DNA of 64,000 bases, taken from assembly GCF_007097395.1 (NCBI RefSeq), contig NZ_VKDC01000006.1:520073-584072 (forward strand). The letters run 5' to 3'. The position numbers and the translations under genes are program-made. The notes below the pieces were generated by a model. It saw nothing but the letters and a program-made list of their open reading frames with translations, was not told the DNA's origin and did not search any database. Positions 19,957 to 29,193 of the stretch are shown piece by piece. Within the stretch, counting starts at the first letter, position 1; the number at the start of each line of letters is the position of its first letter. The stretch comes from Fulvivirga sp. M361. Its GTDB lineage: Bacteria > Bacteroidota > Bacteroidia > Cytophagales > Cyclobacteriaceae.

Positions 19957-22641
19957 ATGAGACTGCTAGTGATGATCATTTCGATAGTGCTGTTCCAGCA
20001 AAAGGTACTGGCACAGGTGGCGCCGTCATGGGTCCGGTTTCAGGAAGACCGTGCACAGGGAAAAGCTTCTGTTCTTCCTGATTATTCATACGCCGGGTAT
20101 CACTTTTCGGAAAAACCCATACCTGATATTTCGGCATGGACTTTATTTAACGTCACCGACTATGGCGCCGTAACGGATGATGGTTTATATGATGATGTAG
20201 GTATTCAAGCTGCTATAGATGCAGCTGAGGCAAATGCCGGGCCGGCAGTTGTTTTTTTTCCGCCAGGCAGGTTTATGGTAAGTGCCGACAACAATGTGTC
20301 TAAATGGATACAAATATCAAGAGACAGTATAGTGCTGAAAGGCAGTGGTAGTGGGGCAGGGGGTACTGAGATCTTCATGGATCAAAGGAGGGTGCAAAAC
20401 GGTCATTGGCAGTTTAGGTTTTCACCCTCTACTACCAGTATCGTAACCAGGGCCCGGATTACTGCCCCTGTTGTACGGGGCGATTTTTCAGTAACCGTAG
20501 ATGCCAGTGATCAACTGGAAGCAGGTCAAACCATACACATTTATCATAAAAGCGAAGAGTTTGCCAGAGCCCACTTTGGCGCCTTGCAGCTCTCTGATAA
20601 TTGGTCACGATTATTTGGGTCCGGTGGAGGAATGACTGTATATGAGCCTCATATTATTACTGCGATAAGTGGTAACAGGGTGACATTCAAAAACCCGGTA
20701 CAAACCGATTTACCGGAACTGTCCGGTACATATGTCATCCGTGAGCTCACCACTATACGAGAAGTAGGAGTGGAAAATATCTTATTTACCAGTAACTGGG
20801 AAACTTACCCGGAAGACTTTGTGCATCATAAGGACGCTATCCATGACTATGGCTGGAATGCCCTGGAATTTGAGAATATCAGGAATGGATGGATTCAAAA
20901 CTGTGAGTTCCGCAGTTGGAGCCAATCCATAAATGTAGTTCAGTGCATAGGTATTACTATTCAAAACGTAATGCTTACAGGTAAGAAAGGACATGCTTCT
21001 GTTACCACAAGGAGGGGGTTTGGCCTGTTGGTAAAAGATTGTGAAGATCTGGCGGGTCAACATCATGGTCCGGGAACCGGGTACCAGGGGGTAAATACGG
21101 TTTATCTAAGACATTTAATGCAAAAAGACCAGTCTGTAGACAGCCACAGCGGTCAGCCCTATGTTACGCTCATTGATGATGTACAAGGCGGTGATTTTGA
21201 TCAGAATGGAGGGCCTCATGAAAGTTATCCGCATCATGGTCAGCACTTTACCTTTTGGAACTTCAGACATAGCTCCACCTCATCCAAAACCTATAACTTT
21301 TGGTCCGTTGATAACAGGAACGGAAATACATATGCTAACCCTCTCTTCATTGGTTTTCAACCCGATACGGAAGTGAACTTTATCAACGAAGGGATGAATG
21401 AAATGGAAGGGCAGATAGTAGAGCCAAGGTCGTTGTTTGAAGCACAACTGGAACTGCGTTTATCAGAAGCAAATACCCTTCCGTCCATTTTATTTTCTAC
21501 TCCTGGCAGTGGAAATGAGTTTGAAATAGGAAGTGATCTTCAGGTAGCGGCATCGGCCTCAGACCCGGACGGAATGATCACTGGTGTAAAACTATATATC
21601 AATGATGAATTAGTGCGGGAAGACACAGAAGCCCCTTATCTCTGGGGGGAAGATGCTATGGCGGACCCCTTACTGTTCAATATGTCTGCCGGGGTGTACT
21701 TACTGAAAGTGTTGGCTACCGACGATGATGCCAATCAGGTCTCGGATAGCATAAAAGTGATCATAGGGAGTGTTCCAGGTGTCTCTTTTGTTAGTCCAGG
21801 ACGAAATGAAATCATTGAAAGAGGAAAAAAATTTAAGGTGGAGGCCGATGCCACAGATAATGATGGCACAGTGAGTGCCGTATCACTTTATTTAGATGAT
21901 GAACTGGTAAGAATGATCGCGGCTCCCCCATACATTTGGGGCACTGACCCGAATCAGGACCCACATTTATTTAATTTGGAGAGTGGTATGCACACCTTGA
22001 GACTGGAGGCAATCGATAATGACGGTCTCAAAGCATACGATACCCGGGACATTCTGGCTAATCAATTTCCCGAGGTGTCTTTTTTGACTCCTGCCAATGA
22101 GCAAGGCTTTGATTTTGAGGCTAATGTACTGGTGAAAGTGGCCGCCTCAGATACCGATGGAAGCATTGCGAGGGTAGACTTGTATGTCAATGATAAATTT
22201 CACAGGGAAGAGTTAAACCCGCCCTATGAGTGGGGGGTAAGAAGTGATGCAGATGCTGTTTTATTCGACATGCCGGAAGGTACTTATGAATTGAAAGCTG
22301 TAGCCTATGACAACCGGCAAAGTAGTCAGGAGGAAACGATTCGCATTACAGTGGCGCCCGAAGAAGTTATCCTCAGCATTAACGACGACATCAATGGGAA
22401 TGAGAAGGTCACAGGATATCCAAATCCTTTCGAAAATGGCTTCAGTATCAACAGACCACTTTCACTCCTGTCGAATATACAGCTACTGACCATAGAAGGT
22501 AGAAATCTGAAGTTACCTTTTACAATGGAGTTACATGATGACTCAACAGTCCTCTTTTTCCCCTCATTAGGTGAAGGCCTGTATTTCCTGAGCTTTGAAC
22601 TAGATGGCAAAACACATCTGCTTAAACTAATGAAAGAATAA
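19957..22641 (+). CDS. Right-handed beta-helix protein with three Ig-like repeats and T9SS C-terminal domain
   Basis: Secreted, probably surface-attached or released through type IX secretion. Signal peptide MRLLVMIISIVLFQQKVLAQ. The first ~500 residues have the pectate-lyase-3-like opening (FNVTDYGAVTDDG, DDVGIQAAIDAAE, VVFFPPGRF) and helix ladder (GWIQNCEFRSWSQSINVVQC, VTTRRGFGLLVKDCED). Three bacterial Ig-like repeats of about 98 residues start near 507, 605 and 704, each with a DPDG/DNDG/DTDG turn and a PPYxWG segment. The end, about 812-894, is a T9SS type A sorting domain (GYPNPFENGF, GLYFLSFELDGK). The GH88 neighbour suggests a polysaccharide lyase, but no catalytic residue can be assigned. 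It shares an LPDYSYAGYH segment with the gene at 23594. Esterase or hydrolase activity on the helix is an alternative. Confidence 0.85.
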   Translation: MRLLVMIISIVLFQQKVLAQVAPSWVRFQEDRAQGKASVLPDYSYAGYHFSEKPIPDISAWTLFNVTDYGAVTDDGLYDDVGIQAAIDAAEANAGPAVVFFPPGRFMVSADNNVSKWIQISRDSIVLKGSGSGAGGTEIFMDQRRVQNGHWQFRFSPSTTSIVTRARITAPVVRGDFSVTVDASDQLEAGQTIHIYHKSEEFARAHFGALQLSDNWSRLFGSGGGMTVYEPHIITAISGNRVTFKNPVQTDLPELSGTYVIRELTTIREVGVENILFTSNWETYPEDFVHHKDAIHDYGWNALEFENIRNGWIQNCEFRSWSQSINVVQCIGITIQNVMLTGKKGHASVTTRRGFGLLVKDCEDLAGQHHGPGTGYQGVNTVYLRHLMQKDQSVDSHSGQPYVTLIDDVQGGDFDQNGGPHESYPHHGQHFTFWNFRHSSTSSKTYNFWSVDNRNGNTYANPLFIGFQPDTEVNFINEGMNEMEGQIVEPRSLFEAQLELRLSEANTLPSILFSTPGSGNEFEIGSDLQVAASASDPDGMITGVKLYINDELVREDTEAPYLWGEDAMADPLLFNMSAGVYLLKVLATDDDANQVSDSIKVIIGSVPGVSFVSPGRNEIIERGKKFKVEADATDNDGTVSAVSLYLDDELVRMIAAPPYIWGTDPNQDPHLFNLESGMHTLRLEAIDNDGLKAYDTRDILANQFPEVSFLTPANEQGFDFEANVLVKVAASDTDGSIARVDLYVNDKFHREELNPPYEWGVRSDADAVLFDMPEGTYELKAVAYDNRQSSQEETIRITVAPEEVILSINDDINGNEKVTGYPNPFENGFSINRPLSLLSNIQLLTIEGRNLKLPFTMELHDDSTVLFFPSLGEGLYFLSFELDGKTHLLKLMKE

Positions 22642-23553
22642 ATGATGTTGAGATTTCTTACTATCCTCACTATTTTCCTGGTCCCGATATTCGTATTCGG
22701 GCAGGAGCGAATTATTGATTTGTATGAAGGAATCCCGCCTTACTCCACCGGGATAATCGGGGAAGAATCCTGGGAGAACGGAAGGGTTTCCAATGTGCAA
22801 ATCCCACAGCTTTATATCTATAAGCCGGAAAAAGAGAATAACAGGGGAGTGGCTGTGATATATTGCCCGGGAGGAGGCTACGGAAGGTTGGCAATGCCAG
22901 GTTATGGAAAGGGGTATGGGGACTATTTCAACGAAATGGGTGTTACGGCTATTATTCTAAAATACAGGCTTCCTATATCGGAGAACATCACTGAACCTCA
23001 TGAAGTACCTCTTACTGACGCCCTTCAAGCCATTCGACTTGTTAGGCATATGGCTGATGACCTTGATATTGATCCGGGAAAAGTAGGGATAATGGGCGGG
23101 TCTGCCGGTGGACATTTGGCAAGTGCTTTAAGTAATAATTATAATGATGGAATTGAAAATACTGATAATGAGATTGATAAATTAAGTAGTCGACCGGATT
23201 TTTCCATATTAATTTATCCCGTTATTTCTATGGATACTTCTATAACCCATATGGGGAGCAGGAGAAATCTATTGGGGGAAAATCCCGTCTCGCAGCTGGT
23301 TAAAACCAATTCCAGTGAATTAAATGTGACTTCGGATACACCTGCAACTTTTATAATACATGGTACAGATGATGCTTCGGTATCTGTTTTAAACAGTATT
23401 CGATACTATGAAGCACTGCTTAAACATAATGTGGCTGTAGAGATGCACATCTTTCAAAATGGTCGTCATGGGTCCGGGCTCGGTAAGAAAGGACAGCCTT
23501 GGGCGTTGTGGAAAGACTTATGCAAAGTTTGGATGGAGCAGAACATATTTTGA
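22642..23553 (+). CDS. Secreted alpha/beta-hydrolase, carbohydrate-esterase-like
   Basis: Signal peptide MMLRFLTILTIFLVPIFVFGQ. The protein has the oxyanion-hole segment CPGGGYG, a nucleophile elbow GGSAGGH, an acid loop HGTDDASV and a His in NGRHGSGLG, giving a plausible Ser-Asp-His triad in the BD-FAE/acetyl-xylan-esterase-like branch of alpha/beta hydrolases. Its likely job is removing acetyl or other ester groups from the glycan so that lyases and glycosidases can act. The ATG follows the stop of the beta-helix gene with no gap, and the next gene starts 40 bases downstream. 303 residues, normal for the family. Substrate unknown. Confidence 0.88.
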   Translation: MMLRFLTILTIFLVPIFVFGQERIIDLYEGIPPYSTGIIGEESWENGRVSNVQIPQLYIYKPEKENNRGVAVIYCPGGGYGRLAMPGYGKGYGDYFNEMGVTAIILKYRLPISENITEPHEVPLTDALQAIRLVRHMADDLDIDPGKVGIMGGSAGGHLASALSNNYNDGIENTDNEIDKLSSRPDFSILIYPVISMDTSITHMGSRRNLLGENPVSQLVKTNSSELNVTSDTPATFIIHGTDDASVSVLNSIRYYEALLKHNVAVEMHIFQNGRHGSGLGKKGQPWALWKDLCKVWMEQNIF

Positions 23554-23593
23554 ACCAATGAAATCAATTTCACCTTAACCCACCGGATAATTC

Positions 23594-25279
23594 ATGGCAT
23601 TTACCAATCCATTAAAAAACAAAACCAGACGATTATTCTATTTATCGATTGGCCTGTGGATGAACGTCAACCTACTTTATGCTCAAGCCAATCCTGAACT
23701 TGCTCTACTACAAAAAAAAGGAATATATGTCCCTGATTTTTCCTATGCAGGGTATCACAATAGTGAAAAAGCGTTGCCCGGGCAATTAGGGGTTACATTA
23801 CTTTTAACGGACTATGGCGCTATGGCGAATGACGAAATTGATGATAGTAAAGCATTGCAGGCAGCGCTGAAAGCGGCACATGAAATGGTCCAACCGGTAA
23901 CGATCCGGTTTCCTGCCGGTCGATTAATACTAAGTGAGATTTTTTATATAGAACGAAGTAATATTTTATTGAGAGGGGCCGGCAGCGGTGCCCTGGGGAC
24001 TGTTCTTTATTTCCCCTTCCCACTAAGTATGTTGGCTGACCCTGAATCACTTAAAGAACTAAGGGAATATCTGGTAAAGTATGAAAAAATTCAAAAAGAG
24101 CCGGAAAATAATGTTTACGCTCCTTTTTCACAGTATGCCTGGTCCGGAGGCTTTTTCTGGACGAAAGTACCCGGCGTGCGGGTCAAATCTTATCTTAAAG
24201 AGTATGATCAGCCTTCTAACGTCCTTTCAAAGCTTACCAATGGAAGGCGTGGAACCACACTAATAGAGGTTTCTGATGCAAGTCAACTCAAAGAGGGTGA
24301 CGTAGTAGAGTTACAATGGTTTAACAAAGAAGGGGAGTTGGGGTCTATTTTAAAAGAACTTTACGGTAGCACAGACATCAGGATAGGTTCTCATCATTGG
24401 AGAAACCCTGAAACCGCACTGGTCCGTCAGCAAAGCAGCATACGGAATATTAAAGGGAATAAAGTGACTTTGGCAGATGAGTTGATGATGGACATTCGGC
24501 CGGAATGGACACCGCAGTTGGTGGAATGGAAGCATTTGAAGGAAGTAGGGTTTGCCCATTTTCGTGTAGAATTCCCACTGTCCATCGACTACCCGCATCA
24601 TGTGGAAGCGGGATTTAATGCATTTTTTCTTACCCGGGTCTTTAACAGCTGGATACAGGACGTTAAAATAAAGAATGCCGATGCAGGCGTACTTACGGAA
24701 GAAGCAGCCAACATTACCGTATCAAACATAGAAACCCTGGGCGCTAAAAAAGCGCATTACAGTGTAGCAATGAGCGGAGTACACAACGTATTGGTAAAAC
24801 AGCTTAAAGTAAAAAACAGTGTTCGTCATCCGTTATCCTTTAACACTTACGCAACCAAAAGTGTGTATACCAATTGTGAGGTACTCACGGACCCTGTTTT
24901 AGACCAGCACTCCGGCTGTAACCATCAAAATCTTTTTGATAATATTAAAGTAGAGGTCACACTCAACGGGGAAAGAAGTTATCCGCTGTTTGCCGGTGGG
25001 GGAGCCGGTTATTGGAAACCCAGCCATGGAGCTTACAATACGTTCTGGAATATTGAGGCAAGGTTTCAAGATGGGTTTGACCGGTCAGAAAAGATAATAT
25101 TAAAGGGTATGAAAGATGGCCCTGAGGCAACATTGGTCGGTGTACATGCCAATAGTCCCGTTGGCGTAGAATATGGCCCTGAAGCTTTTATCATTGCCAC
25201 AGGAAAGTCACCTGATATCAAGTCTCTTTTCCAGTATCAATTAGAGCAAAGGTTGCTGTCATTGATCAAAAAGAATTAA
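23594..25279 (+). CDS. Second right-handed beta-helix protein, lyase-like, without sorting tail
   Basis: 561 residues with an N-terminal signal (about 1-31, ending LLYAQ). It shares with the gene at 19957 the opening (PDFSYAGYHNSEKALP, LLTDYGAMANDE, IRFPAGRL) and the beta-helix ladder (NSWIQDVKIKNADAGVLTEEAANITVSN minus ends), so the two are paralogous. It lacks the Ig-like repeats and the T9SS C-terminal domain and is therefore probably periplasmic, while the longer paralogue goes to the surface. Last gene of the operon before a strong terminator. A polysaccharide-lyase role is inferred from the fold and the GH88 partner; catalytic residues were not assigned. Confidence 0.8.
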   Translation: MAFTNPLKNKTRRLFYLSIGLWMNVNLLYAQANPELALLQKKGIYVPDFSYAGYHNSEKALPGQLGVTLLLTDYGAMANDEIDDSKALQAALKAAHEMVQPVTIRFPAGRLILSEIFYIERSNILLRGAGSGALGTVLYFPFPLSMLADPESLKELREYLVKYEKIQKEPENNVYAPFSQYAWSGGFFWTKVPGVRVKSYLKEYDQPSNVLSKLTNGRRGTTLIEVSDASQLKEGDVVELQWFNKEGELGSILKELYGSTDIRIGSHHWRNPETALVRQQSSIRNIKGNKVTLADELMMDIRPEWTPQLVEWKHLKEVGFAHFRVEFPLSIDYPHHVEAGFNAFFLTRVFNSWIQDVKIKNADAGVLTEEAANITVSNIETLGAKKAHYSVAMSGVHNVLVKQLKVKNSVRHPLSFNTYATKSVYTNCEVLTDPVLDQHSGCNHQNLFDNIKVEVTLNGERSYPLFAGGGAGYWKPSHGAYNTFWNIEARFQDGFDRSEKIILKGMKDGPEATLVGVHANSPVGVEYGPEAFIIATGKSPDIKSLFQYQLEQRLLSLIKKN

Positions 25280-25297
25280 GCCAAAACACTTTCTTTT

Positions 25298-25334
25298 AAA
25301 AAGGCCGTTACAATTCACATGCAACGGCCTTTTT
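25298..25334. terminator. Bidirectional rho-independent terminator
   Basis: A 12-bp perfect inverted repeat (AAAAAGGCCGTT at 25298-25309 and AACGGCCTTTTT at 25323-25334) with a 13-base loop. The GC core is flanked by A and T runs, so it works on both strands. It lies between the convergent ends of the beta-helix gene and the IPT/TIG lipoprotein gene. Confidence 0.93.
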
Positions 25335-25355
25335 GTCAGACTATTTGACCAAAAT

Positions 25356-26654
25356 TTACAAGGAAGAATGTGGCCCTCCGACAGAGATACTTACATTATC
25401 AAAACTCATGGACCAGAATACACCTCCGTTATCCGCGGACAATGGCAGCGTAGTACCACTTCCATAATTCCTGCGTGAGGCAAGACCAAACCTGAGTAAA
25501 TCTCCAAAAGCAAAAGTTCCCAGTGCGGCATCGTCGGTGAAAAGTGTGGCAGGCACCGAGAGATCATACCAGCCATTCTCATCAGGCATAAAACCCATGT
25601 CCGTTAGCTCTTTAATGGTGACTCTGTATTCATAATCGTCACCGTCGAACCTGAACCTGAAACCCGCTACATAATCTTCTTCGTTTTCAGATTCAGCATA
25701 TCCGTCAGGCAATGTTCCAAAGTTTATCAATATATTAAAATAGATCTCTTCCGCTGTGGCATCTCCGAAAAAATCGGTAAATGTACCTGCCGCCTGTGTG
25801 GATAGATTCAAACCTGCTGCATAACTTCCCGAGAAATCTGTGCTACTGAACCCCTCCATCTGAAAGAACACTCCGTCGATTGCAGGCGGAAGTGCTGTGG
25901 CGTTTTCTAATACCACAGGATCATTGCTCTTGCCATGGATCGTTGATTCTTCGGCATCTGCAGATCCGGTGAAGGTTTTTTTGTCAGGATCTGCTGAATC
26001 TTCAAAATCACCTATCATGTTTTGATCCACTAATTTGATCACATAGAATTTTAATGACTCGGTTGATGTAGTGTTTGTTCCTCCATCATTTACTACCGTA
26101 ATAGTACTTAACCCTAGTGGTGTACCTGTTCCTACCATAATCTCCACAGAAGTATCGGTTGTACCTACTATAGTGGCATCAGTTGTGCCAATTTTGACAG
26201 AACTTACCGTTGCCATATCTGTTCCTGTGATCATTACAGTTCCGCCAATTTCAGCGGACACCGGGCTTACTTCGGTTATGGTGACCGCTCCTATGATCAC
26301 CACTGTAAAATCACCCGGACTTATACCCACACCTCCTGCCGTGGTTACGGATACTTTTCCTGTGGTGGCACTTTCAGGTACTGTAGCAACAATTTCAGTG
26401 GCGGTATTGGACACAATTGTTGCTGGTACCGTACCGAAAGAGACGAGCGTGGCATTGCCAAGATCTGTACCGGTGATGGTCACATTATCGCCGGCTTCAC
26501 CGCTTTCAGGGCTAATTGAGATCACCGCAGGGATGGCTGCACCGGGGTCGTCGCCATCATCATCCCCACAAGAAACCATCATTGAAATGACGGCTAACGA
26601 GCCCAGGAGGATCAATGGATTAAGTCTTAATCGTTTAATAAAATTTTTGTTCAT
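25356..26654 (-). CDS. IPT/TIG-repeat surface lipoprotein, putative glycan-binding protein
   Basis: The start is set at the internal ATG (26654), which gives a lipoprotein signal (LILLGSLAVISMMVSC) followed by an acidic GDDDGDD stretch, a common surface-export-like signal in Bacteroidota. Upstream in-frame residues are not signal-like. Two IPT/TIG Ig-like domains follow (ISPESGEAGDNVTITGTDLG; VSPVSAEIGGTVMITGTDMA), then a C-terminal beta-rich domain of about 230 residues with conserved-looking aromatic segments (FRFRFDGDDYEYRVTIKEL, GVFWSMSFDNVSISVGG). This layout matches surface glycan-binding proteins of PULs. It is convergent with the susCD operon rather than inside it, and shares its terminator. 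Confidence 0.85.
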   Translation of the reverse strand: MNKNFIKRLRLNPLILLGSLAVISMMVSCGDDDGDDPGAAIPAVISISPESGEAGDNVTITGTDLGNATLVSFGTVPATIVSNTATEIVATVPESATTGKVSVTTAGGVGISPGDFTVVIIGAVTITEVSPVSAEIGGTVMITGTDMATVSSVKIGTTDATIVGTTDTSVEIMVGTGTPLGLSTITVVNDGGTNTTSTESLKFYVIKLVDQNMIGDFEDSADPDKKTFTGSADAEESTIHGKSNDPVVLENATALPPAIDGVFFQMEGFSSTDFSGSYAAGLNLSTQAAGTFTDFFGDATAEEIYFNILINFGTLPDGYAESENEEDYVAGFRFRFDGDDYEYRVTIKELTDMGFMPDENGWYDLSVPATLFTDDAALGTFAFGDLLRFGLASRRNYGSGTTLPLSADNGGVFWSMSFDNVSISVGGPHSSL

Positions 26655-26903
26655 AATACTGGAATATTTAACGTTTATTTTTGAATTAAACTTGTCTTTC
26701 AATTTTAAGGAGATTATGATTTGCCCAAATTCAAAAATGGGGGTGCAATCGTACAGAAAAGTGCTTGAAGGCTTTAAAAGAGGGGTATTCTATAAGACGA
26801 TCAAGAGGAAAAGGTGAATGTTACAGGGAAATGTATGCCACATCACCTGAATAACTTAAGGTCAACCCGAAGCAAACTCTTTTAAGCTTATAAAGGGTAA
26901 TGA

Positions 26904-27410
26904 TCAGGAAATTGATAGAAGGGTCCGGAGTGATTTTATGGCCAACTTATTATCGGTATTAATAAATTTCTTTAATACTAAATCAAAGGTGGTAATAAGG
27001 TCATGAAGCTCTGTGGCTACTTTTTTGAACTCTTTAGCTTCAGGACTACTGTCATCAATGTCCTTCACTTGTTTCAATTTAAGCAATAGGGGTTCAATCT
27101 CACGTTTTTTACGTTCGCCGGCTATTTTACGGGACATTTGCCAAACATCTTTTTCACCGTAAAAATATTCCTTTCTTTCTCCCGGCCGGACTTCTTTTTG
27201 AATAAGCCCCCAACTGATCAAACTCCTCACATTCATACTGGCATTACCTCTGGAAATATTTAGCTCTGACATTATTTCCTCTATGGATAATGACCTGTCA
27301 CTAATCAGTAAAACAGCATATATCTGCGCCATGGTTTTGTTAACTCCCCAACTTGTACCTATAGCACCCCAGAAGTTAATAAGATCAGCTTTAGCGTCTT
27401 GATATTCCAT
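26904..27410 (-). CDS. GbsR/MarR-family transcriptional regulator
   Basis: 168 residues with a winged-helix DNA-binding region about 20-90 (KTMAQIYAVLLISDRSLSIEE, LNISRGNASMNVRSLISWGLI minus ends, VRPGERKEYFYGEKDVW) characteristic of the GbsR branch, and a helical C-terminus likely for dimerisation. It is the third gene of an apparent minus-strand operon behind rhodopsin and blh, 31 bases after blh. In other bacteria GbsR responds to choline in osmoprotectant control, while in Bacteroidota the ligand is mostly unknown. Control of the rhodopsin operon itself is an inference from position. Confidence 0.88.
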   Translation of the reverse strand: MEYQDAKADLINFWGAIGTSWGVNKTMAQIYAVLLISDRSLSIEEIMSELNISRGNASMNVRSLISWGLIQKEVRPGERKEYFYGEKDVWQMSRKIAGERKKREIEPLLLKLKQVKDIDDSSPEAKEFKKVATELHDLITTFDLVLKKFINTDNKLAIKSLRTLLSIS

Positions 27411-27441
27411 ATATTTCAGATGTTTTAAGGAGTTCTGAAAG

Positions 27442-28383
27442 TTATACGAATCTACGGTTAAAAAGATTGTATAACCTACTCATTACAAACAAATGAGGGA
27501 CGGTAATAATGGAAATCAAAACAATAAACAGCATGTATGGAGATATACTCCAGTCATAAGTAAAACTATACCAGTAAAAGAACGCCATGAAAAAGACAGC
27601 TACAATACTGTGTGGCAACAATTCATTGATGAATAGGGGCAAATTGATCTTTCCTGGTCCACCTTTCAAATGTTGGTATTCCAGGCTCAACGACACCAGA
27701 GAATGCCATAAACCAAAATAAACAACAAAAGCCATTACTGCAGTGGATTTCACAGCGAGTGCAATGATAATCACCAGAGATATTACTTCGTAAGCCAGGG
27801 CCCTGGAAGAAATTCTACCCGAAACACAGGCGTTGGTCAAAAGTACTGCTAAAAGGCCCCCGGACAATGTCATTATCCCTCTGATTGTTCCTGAGGTTAC
27901 ATAGGATGCTGCTTCGAGCTGTTTTACACTTAGAAAGAAATCGAGGCACTCGGCCAGATTAAAGTAAACAATAGATGATAGTAAGAATACACCCCAGGAC
28001 AAATATAAAAGCAATGAAAAGGTTTTCCCATAGGCTACATAATATAACTGAGACTGGCCGAAATGATATGCCGATAAGATCAAAAAGCATATAAAAGACC
28101 ATTTAGGCTCCAGGTACCAGCATACACCTGTGATAAGCATCAAGCTGACGTAGGTAATATAGAATTTTAGTTTTTGACTTTTGGTGGGTGATCTATTTGA
28201 GAATAATATCTTGTGATCTAAGGAGCCATGAGGTATACCTACCGTTACAAGTATTAATATGAAAATATACCCTTGAACGCTTTCGAGCCAGACTCCCAAA
28301 ACAGACAGGGATAGGATTATTATCGCCAAAAGAAGAACCAGAAACTGTGTCATTGCAAAGAAATTTAAGGAATGGCTTTTCAA
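27442..28383 (-). CDS. blh: Brp/Blh-family beta-carotene 15,15'-dioxygenase (retinal synthase)
   Basis: Integral membrane enzyme that cleaves beta-carotene into two retinal molecules for the adjacent rhodopsin. The family signature GIPHGSLDH lies near the N-terminus, AYHFGQSQLYY in the middle and YFGLWHSLVS later; these His residues are the iron ligands known for the family. Multiple hydrophobic helices fill the 313 residues. It begins 33 bases after the rhodopsin stop, so the pair is co-transcribed. No carotenoid (crt) genes are in the window, so beta-carotene must be made elsewhere. A later in-frame ATG (MTQFL) is a possible alternative start. Confidence 0.94.
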   Translation of the reverse strand: MKSHSLNFFAMTQFLVLLLAIIILSLSVLGVWLESVQGYIFILILVTVGIPHGSLDHKILFSNRSPTKSQKLKFYITYVSLMLITGVCWYLEPKWSFICFLILSAYHFGQSQLYYVAYGKTFSLLLYLSWGVFLLSSIVYFNLAECLDFFLSVKQLEAASYVTSGTIRGIMTLSGGLLAVLLTNACVSGRISSRALAYEVISLVIIIALAVKSTAVMAFVVYFGLWHSLVSLSLEYQHLKGGPGKINLPLFINELLPHSIVAVFFMAFFYWYSFTYDWSISPYMLFIVLISIITVPHLFVMSRLYNLFNRRFV

Positions 28384-28416
28384 CCACCCCTTACTAAACT
28401 TGAACTTAAAACTGAA

Positions 28417-29193
28417 TCAGGCAACTGCTGCCTCCTTAGTGTCCGACTTGGCGATAGCATATACTACCAAACCGAATCCAATTTTATTTATGGCGTCTGC
28501 GATATTGTAGAAGAGGTCTACGTTTTGAGATGTCCAGCCTAAGCCGGTATTTAACCACCCTCCAGGCATACACATGTAACCGATTGGATATATTGCCCAT
28601 CCAACAAGTACAAACCATGCAAGTGTTCTGATTCCCTTTACAACGATGGGATTACCTGAAGCATCTCCTAATTTCTTGACTTCACCCACCCATGCAGTAT
28701 ACAAAATGTATATGTATCCAAGGGTCGAAAGTATGCCATACATTACACTGTGACTTGTCGCTCCAGCGGCAGCTGTACCATCCGTATTCATGGGTACAAA
28801 AGCTTCGCCTATATAGCCCATCACCAGCATAAAAGCAGAGGCAATGATCAATTTCCACATCAAACCAATTTTTGCACCAGCAGGCTTGGTTAACAAATAG
28901 AACTCAACGCACATTAATGGTACGGTCAACGTCCAGTCAATATACCGTAATGCGGTAGGGTTTGTTCCAGTGGCAGCATAGTAGTCTCGCATGTAGTAAT
29001 AGTGCACGGCTGCGATGCCAGTAATAAGACCGGATACCAGCAAAGAGGTTTTCCATTTGCCTGACACCTGTCCACGTTCAAAAAAGAAGAAAACGGAAGC
29101 TGCAAGCATTGCCATATAACCTGTGAAGAAAGTGAAGGCAACCGGATCATCTTTTGGGATAGCAACTAGATCTGCTAGAAGTATAGTTTTCAT
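28417..29193 (-). CDS. Proteorhodopsin-type light-driven proton pump
   Basis: Seven-helix retinal protein of 258 residues. In helix C, RYIDWTLTVPLMCVEF gives Asp86, Thr90 and Glu97, equivalent to the DTE set (D97, T101, E108) of proton-pumping proteorhodopsins, with Arg83 before them. His64 (VHYYYMR) corresponds to the proton-acceptor partner H75. Met94 sits at the spectral tuning position (PR 105), where Leu or Met means green absorption and Gln blue. The Schiff-base Lys is Lys237 in ADAINKIGFG. The motif is not NDQ (sodium) or NTQ (chloride). Followed by blh, which supplies retinal. Its role is light-driven proton motive force in the cytoplasmic membrane. Confidence 0.97.
   Translation of the reverse strand: MKTILLADLVAIPKDDPVAFTFFTGYMAMLAASVFFFFERGQVSGKWKTSLLVSGLITGIAAVHYYYMRDYYAATGTNPTALRYIDWTLTVPLMCVEFYLLTKPAGAKIGLMWKLIIASAFMLVMGYIGEAFVPMNTDGTAAAGATSHSVMYGILSTLGYIYILYTAWVGEVKKLGDASGNPIVVKGIRTLAWFVLVGWAIYPIGYMCMPGGWLNTGLGWTSQNVDLFYNIADAINKIGFGLVVYAIAKSDTKEAAVA

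Noticed and set aside
26071-26817. Long plus-strand open frame opposite the IPT/TIG gene
   Set aside because: Its composition is a repetitive Val/Thr/Pro string created by the complementary Ig-like repeats; the minus-strand gene has a lipoprotein signal and recognisable domains.
28417-29193. Sodium-pump (NDQ) or halide (NTQ) rhodopsin
   Set aside because: The three diagnostic positions read Asp-Thr-Glu, the proton-pump set.
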